Of a stretch of 17,703 nt of DNA, positions 14,694-17,703 are shown in pieces (positions within the stretch are counted from its first letter, which is position 1; the number at the start of each line of letters is the position of its first letter). The DNA is from an uncultured Clostridia bacterium. GTDB lineage: Bacteria; Bacillota; Clostridia; UMGS1810. Under the pieces are notes generated by a model. That model did no database searches and was not told the origin of the DNA. It was given only the letters and a program-made list of their open reading frames with translations. The stretch is from positions 1 to 17,703 of the forward strand of contig CALGRC010000057.1 of NCBI GenBank assembly GCA_937959315.1, in the 5' to 3' direction. The translations under genes and the position numbers were made by a program.

Positions 14694-15110
14694 ATGGCAA
14701 AATTAGAATATGGGTCGGTTGTCGACCTCAAATCCAACCGGCCCCTTAGTTTGATGTCCATTCTAAAAAGCATTGGCATTTCCTTTGGGTTTACGCTATT
14801 GGTGTTTTTGGTATTTGCGTTGCTGATTACCTACACCAGTTTTCCCGAACGTGCAATCAATGCGGTTGTACTTATCACTACCATTTTAAGTATGATACTT
14901 GCCGGAATGGTCATATCCCGCCGCGCCACCACAAAAGGCTGGCTCAACGGCGCTATAGCAGGCCTTATTTACACTGCTATCCTGTATATTATCGGCGCCC
15001 TTTCGGTAACCGGGCTTGTCTTTGACAAGCAGGTGGTCATTATGGCGCTTGCCGGATTCTTTTCCGGTGCATTGGGCGGCATCATTGGCATTAACATGCG
15101 AAAAAAATAA
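14694..15110 (+). CDS. TIGR04086-family four-helix membrane protein, SCIFF-associated
   Basis: 138 residues. A short cytoplasmic N-terminus (about 1-20) is followed by four hydrophobic helices (about 24-46, 53-73, 82-105, 112-133) and a basic C-terminus MRKK. The length, the helix pattern and the place between yajC and the SCIFF peptide match the TIGR04086/YrzE-like family, whose function is unknown. Glycine-rich helices (GWLNGAIAGLIY, ALAGFFSGALGGIIGIN) suggest tight helix packing. The gene stops 28 bases before the SCIFF precursor with no promoter between them, so it is part of the same message. Export or sensing of the mature peptide is a possible role but only inferred. Confidence 0.85.
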   Translation: MAKLEYGSVVDLKSNRPLSLMSILKSIGISFGFTLLVFLVFALLITYTSFPERAINAVVLITTILSMILAGMVISRRATTKGWLNGAIAGLIYTAILYIIGALSVTGLVFDKQVVIMALAGFFSGALGGIIGINMRKK

Positions 15111-15138
15111 ATTAGATGTTTATTAGGAGGCAAAAAAG

Positions 15139-15282
15139 ATGAAACACATCAAATCGTTAAGTGACGCAGTACTGAAGAGCAGCTTAAAAAAAGGCGGTTG
15201 CGGCGAATGCCAGACATCCTGCCAATCGGCGTGCAAAACATCCTGCACGGTAGCCAATCAAAAATGCGAACACAGCAAATAA
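15139..15282 (+). CDS. scfA: SCIFF six-cysteine precursor peptide
   Basis: A 47-residue peptide starting at an ATG with AGGAGG eight bases upstream. It has exactly six cysteines (21, 24, 28, 32, 36, 43) in a C-terminal core CGECQTSCQSACKTSC plus TVANQKCE, the hallmark of SCIFF (six cysteines in forty-five residues). The leader MKHIKSLSDAVLKSSLKKG is the part recognised by the maturase. In characterised homologues the radical-SAM enzyme makes a thioether between Cys32 and Thr37; both residues are present at those numbers here. Co-transcribed from yajC, and followed by a terminator before the maturase gene. The final product and its role are not established. It is too short for default gene callers, but the family match is unmistakable. 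Confidence 0.96.
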   Translation: MKHIKSLSDAVLKSSLKKGGCGECQTSCQSACKTSCTVANQKCEHSK

Positions 15283-15311
15283 ACCAACAACCAACTACAT
15301 AATTGGCAGTC

Positions 15312-15350
15312 AAAAGGGACAAAACACTTTGTCCCTTTTCATTTGTTTTT
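15312..15350 (+). terminator. Terminator between SCIFF precursor and maturase genes
   Basis: AAAAGGGACAAA (15312-15323) and TTTGTCCCTTTT (15328-15339) form a perfect 12-bp stem with a 4-base loop, followed by CATTTGTTTTT. It lies 29 bases after the scfA stop and 33 before the scfB start. Since no clear promoter for scfB is seen, partial read-through would give high peptide and low enzyme levels. Confidence 0.85.
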
Positions 15351-15372
15351 ATAAGAAAAGAGGAACCAACCA

Positions 15373-16725
15373 ATGATTCACAAATTTTGTATGGGTAATA
15401 CCTATATTGTTGCCGATGTTTACAGCGGTGCGGTGCATGTTGTCAGTCCAGTTGTCTATGACTTGCTGGATCACATGGATGAATCCAATGTCACATTGTC
15501 TGATGATACCCTGCAGGCGCTTGCCCCCAAATACGGAGAAGAAACCGTCCGGGAAGCGTTTGCAGAAATCCAAACGCTTTATCAGGCGGGCGCATTGTTT
15601 GCTGAAGATGAATACCAAGCCATTGCCCAGCACTGGGACAAGCAATCAGTAGTCAAAGCACTGTGCCTGCATATCACACACGATTGTAATATGCGCTGCA
15701 AATACTGTTTTGCCGATACTGGCGAATACGGCGGGGAACGCAGCCTGATGCCCGCCGCAGTCGGGAAAAAAGCCATTGATTTTGTCATCGAGCAGTCACA
15801 CGGCCGCAAAAACATCGAAATTGATTTTTTCGGCGGGGAACCACTGATGAATTTTGGCGCTGTCAAAGAAATTTTGGAATATGCTGAGCAGCAAGGCACG
15901 CAGCATGGCAAGGTATTCCGGTTTACCATTACCACCAATGGGCTGCTGCTCAATGATGAAATCAGCGACTATATCAACCAGCACATGTCCAATGTAGTAT
16001 TGAGCATTGACGGCCGAAAAGAGGTCCACGACGCCGCCCGTCCCCGTGTAAACGGCAGCGGTACATACGACGCTGTAGTGCCAAAATATCAAAAACTGGC
16101 TGAAAGCCGCAACCAGGACAATTATTATGTACGCGGAACCTTTACTGCACAAAATCTGGATTTCTCTAAAGATGCACTGCATTTGGCAGATTTAGGCTTT
16201 CAACAAATTTCTATAGAACCGGTTGTTTTACCCGACAGCCATCCGCTTGCGCTCAGGAAAGAACATTTGCCGCAGCTCTATCAGGAATATGAAACGCTGG
16301 CGAACGCCTACATCCAACGCAGGAAAAAAGGCCAGGGTTTTAATTTTTTCCACTTCATGATTGATTTTTCCCAAGGCCCTTGCGCCTACAAACGCCTTTC
16401 AGGATGCGGAGCTGGGCACGAATATGTCGCGATTACACCAGAAGGCGATATTTACCCCTGCCATCAATTTGTTGGAAATAAAGAATTCCTGATGGGCAAC
16501 GTGATTACTGGGGGATTTGACCAAACAATTCGGGACAAATTTTTGCGTACAAATATCTATACCAAGGATGCCTGCCGCGATTGCTGGGCAAAATTTTATT
16601 GTAGCGGTGGCTGCATGGCAAATGCGCAGAATTTTAATGGGGATATCAACAAGCCTTATGAGCTTGCCTGTGAACTGGAACGCAAACGTGTAGAATGCGC
16701 TATGTATATTGCGGCGAATACCTAA
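15373..16725 (+). CDS. scfB: SCIFF maturase, radical SAM/SPASM thioether-forming enzyme
   Basis: 450 residues. The N-terminal 90 residues have the layout of a precursor-recognition (RRE-like) domain. The radical-SAM motif is Cys105-x3-Cys109-x2-Cys112 in CNMRCKYC, followed by the SAM-binding FFGGEPLMN and VVLSIDGRKEVHDAARP. The C-terminal SPASM region carries many cysteines for auxiliary iron-sulfur clusters (GPCAYKRLSGCGAGH, IYPCHQF, ACRDCWAKFYCSGGCM, ELACELERKRVEC). It converts the scfA peptide by Cys-to-Thr thioether crosslinking. The start is the ATG at 15373 after AGAGGA. It follows scfA across a terminator and ends before a shared bidirectional terminator. All key cysteines are intact. 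Confidence 0.97.
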   Translation: MIHKFCMGNTYIVADVYSGAVHVVSPVVYDLLDHMDESNVTLSDDTLQALAPKYGEETVREAFAEIQTLYQAGALFAEDEYQAIAQHWDKQSVVKALCLHITHDCNMRCKYCFADTGEYGGERSLMPAAVGKKAIDFVIEQSHGRKNIEIDFFGGEPLMNFGAVKEILEYAEQQGTQHGKVFRFTITTNGLLLNDEISDYINQHMSNVVLSIDGRKEVHDAARPRVNGSGTYDAVVPKYQKLAESRNQDNYYVRGTFTAQNLDFSKDALHLADLGFQQISIEPVVLPDSHPLALRKEHLPQLYQEYETLANAYIQRRKKGQGFNFFHFMIDFSQGPCAYKRLSGCGAGHEYVAITPEGDIYPCHQFVGNKEFLMGNVITGGFDQTIRDKFLRTNIYTKDACRDCWAKFYCSGGCMANAQNFNGDINKPYELACELERKRVECAMYIAANT

Positions 16726-16815
16726 ATTCCCTCATCTTTGCAATGCACTTGATATCACAAAGATAACAAAATATAAAAGAAATAATCACAATACCTTTTG
16801 GGAGCGGACAAGCTT

Positions 16816-16852
16816 AAAAACCCCCAGCCGGGGTCCCGGCTGGGGGGTTTTT
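16816..16852. terminator. Bidirectional terminator between scfB and rplL
   Basis: CCCCCAGCCGG (16821-16831) and CCGGCTGGGGG (16836-16846) form a very GC-rich stem, flanked by AAAAA on one side and TTTTT on the other. Each strand therefore has a stem plus U run, ending scfB rightward and rplJ-rplL leftward. Confidence 0.92.
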
Positions 16853-16862
16853 ATATGTCTTC

Positions 16863-17237
16863 TTATTTGAGCTCGACTTTTGCGCCGGCTTCTTCCAAAG
16901 CAGCCTTCATCTTTTCGGCTTCTTCCTTTGCAACGCCTTCTTTTATAGTACTTGGTGCGCCGTCAACCATATCTTTGGCTTCTTTCAAGCCCAAGCCAGT
17001 CAATTCACGGACAGCTTTGACAACCTTCAGCTTTGCATCGCCAACTTCCGCCAAAACCACATCAAAGTCGGTCTTTTCAGCAGCGCCAGCGCCGCCCTCA
17101 GCAGCTCCGCCAGCCATTACTGCAACCGGAGCCGCAGCACTAACACCAAACTCTTCTTCCATTGCTTTTACCAGTTCAGCAACTTCCAAGAGCTTTAATT
17201 CTTTAATTTCTGCAATGATATCTTCAATCTTACTCAT
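16863..17237 (-). CDS. rplL: Ribosomal protein L7/L12 (bL12)
   Basis: 124 residues. The N-terminal dimerisation helix (SKIEDIIAEIKELKLLEVAELVKAMEEEFGV) is followed by an Ala/Gly-rich hinge (about 33-52) and a C-terminal factor-binding domain (FDVVLAEVGDAKLKVVKAVR, TGLGLKEAKDMVDGAP). It forms the ribosomal stalk and recruits translation GTPases. AGGAGGT precedes the ATG. It lies 32 bases after rplJ in the usual rplJ-rplL order and ends at the shared terminator. Nothing unusual in the sequence. Confidence 0.98.
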   Translation of the reverse strand: MSKIEDIIAEIKELKLLEVAELVKAMEEEFGVSAAAPVAVMAGGAAEGGAGAAEKTDFDVVLAEVGDAKLKVVKAVRELTGLGLKEAKDMVDGAPSTIKEGVAKEEAEKMKAALEEAGAKVELK

Positions 17238-17269
17238 GACTCTACCTCCTATTTTTTAAAATATTGTTC

Positions 17270-17703
17270 TTATTCTTCAGCCGGAGCAGCTTCATCCGCT
17301 GCAACTTCCGGTGCCTCTTCTGACGTTGGAACTTCTGCTTTAACCTCTTCGGCAGCCGTTTCCGCCTTCACTTCTTCTTCCCCCTGTGCTTCCTCTGCTG
17401 CTGGAGCATCTTTTACAATGTCAGCCGGTTCTACGCCATTGTCCACCAAAGCCTGCAAGGTGCGGACCAAATTAGAAACCGGCGCATTCAAACTGCCCAT
17501 AATCTTGGCAATGAGAGTATCGCGCGACGGAGTTGAAGCCAACGTTTTAATCTCGTCAAGCGAAATAACCTTTCCATCCAAAAATCCTGCCTTGATGGTC
17601 AGATTCTCATTTTGCTTTGCAAAATCAGAAATAACTTTAGCCGGCGCAACCGGGTCTTCAAAGCTAATTGCCAAACTGGTCGGCCCGTTTAAAACTTCGT
17701 CGA
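17270..17703 (-). CDS. rplJ: Ribosomal protein L10 (uL10), C-terminal part, with a long acidic tail
   Basis: Partial: the frame is open to the right edge (143 residues visible), so the N-terminal RNA-binding start is off-window; the TTG at 17674 is internal. Visible are NGPTS, FEDPVAPAKVISDFAKQN, the GFLDGKVISLDEIKTLA region and the C-terminal stalk helix (LIAKIMGSLNAPVSNLVRTLQALVDN) that holds L12 dimers. After this the protein continues for about 50 residues of Glu/Ala-rich sequence (EEAQGEEEVKAETAAEEV ...), an acidic extension absent from E. coli L10. Upstream of rplL in one operon. Confidence 0.96.
   Translation of the reverse strand, partial: DEVLNGPTSLAISFEDPVAPAKVISDFAKQNENLTIKAGFLDGKVISLDEIKTLASTPSRDTLIAKIMGSLNAPVSNLVRTLQALVDNGVEPADIVKDAPAAEEAQGEEEVKAETAAEEVKAEVPTSEEAPEVAADEAAPAEE

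Noticed and set aside
15149..15373. Minus-strand 74-codon frame covering the SCIFF peptide.
   Set aside because: The plus strand encodes a clear six-cysteine SCIFF precursor with a good ribosome binding site; the other frame is its shadow.
16734..16764. ATCTTTG/CAAAGAT inverted repeat after scfB as a first terminator.
   Set aside because: Seven A/T-rich pairs with a 17-base loop and no T run; the strong terminator at 16816-16852 explains the end.
1..17703. CRISPR array, tRNA or rRNA genes, insertion-sequence ends.
   Set aside because: Reading both strands, no regularly spaced repeats, no tRNA-like cloverleaf with a T-loop motif, and no transposase or terminal inverted repeats were seen; a tRNA scan and repeat search would settle it.

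Overview
The window looks like the chromosome of an anaerobic Clostridia-class Firmicute, most likely a gut-type Oscillospiraceae/Ruminococcaceae relative. The evidence is a SCIFF ribosomal peptide with its radical-SAM maturase, the gene order tgt-yajC-TIGR04086-scfA-scfB, a lysine (L-box) riboswitch, consensus sigma-A promoters, strong GGAGG ribosome binding sites and T-tract terminators. No plasmid or phage structural genes are seen. The only mobile-element gene is a large serine recombinase cut by the left edge.

Layout from the left. (i) 1-826: the C-terminal part of a TndX/TnpX-type large serine recombinase, so one end of an integrated element probably lies near here. (ii) 880-4377, minus strand: an AgrA/LytTR response regulator and a small AgrC-like GHKL kinase in one operon, then a separately promoted, secreted, all-helical protein of unknown function. 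(iii) 4452-6385, minus strand: a self-contained two-gene transcription unit with its own promoter and terminator. It encodes a NifU/IscU-like scaffold protein and a GGGtGRT-family protein, a pair of unknown role. (iv) 6395-9934, minus strand: the lysine/diaminopimelate unit asd-dapA-dapB plus a free-standing aspartokinase-type ACT protein, all behind a lysine riboswitch with an overlapping terminator. (v) 10000-14131, plus strand: a secreted SpoIID/LytB cell-wall protein overlapping queA, then a YbaK-type deacylase and tgt; queA and tgt are both queuosine tRNA-modification genes. (vi) 14169-16852, plus strand: yajC from its own promoter, a TIGR04086 membrane protein, the 47-residue six-cysteine SCIFF peptide, an intercistronic terminator, and the SCIFF radical-SAM/SPASM maturase. 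(vii) 16863-17703, minus strand: rplL and the end of rplJ, facing the SCIFF unit across a shared bidirectional terminator.

How the parts work together. Lysine sensing at the RNA level controls the aspartate-semialdehyde branch, and the ACT protein may add sensing at the protein level. queA and tgt supply two steps of queuosine synthesis on tRNA. The yajC-SCIFF block makes a thioether-crosslinked peptide, and the terminator between precursor and maturase should give much more substrate than enzyme. The least explained parts are the GGGtGRT/NifU-like pair and the two-component system with its secreted neighbour beside the recombinase.
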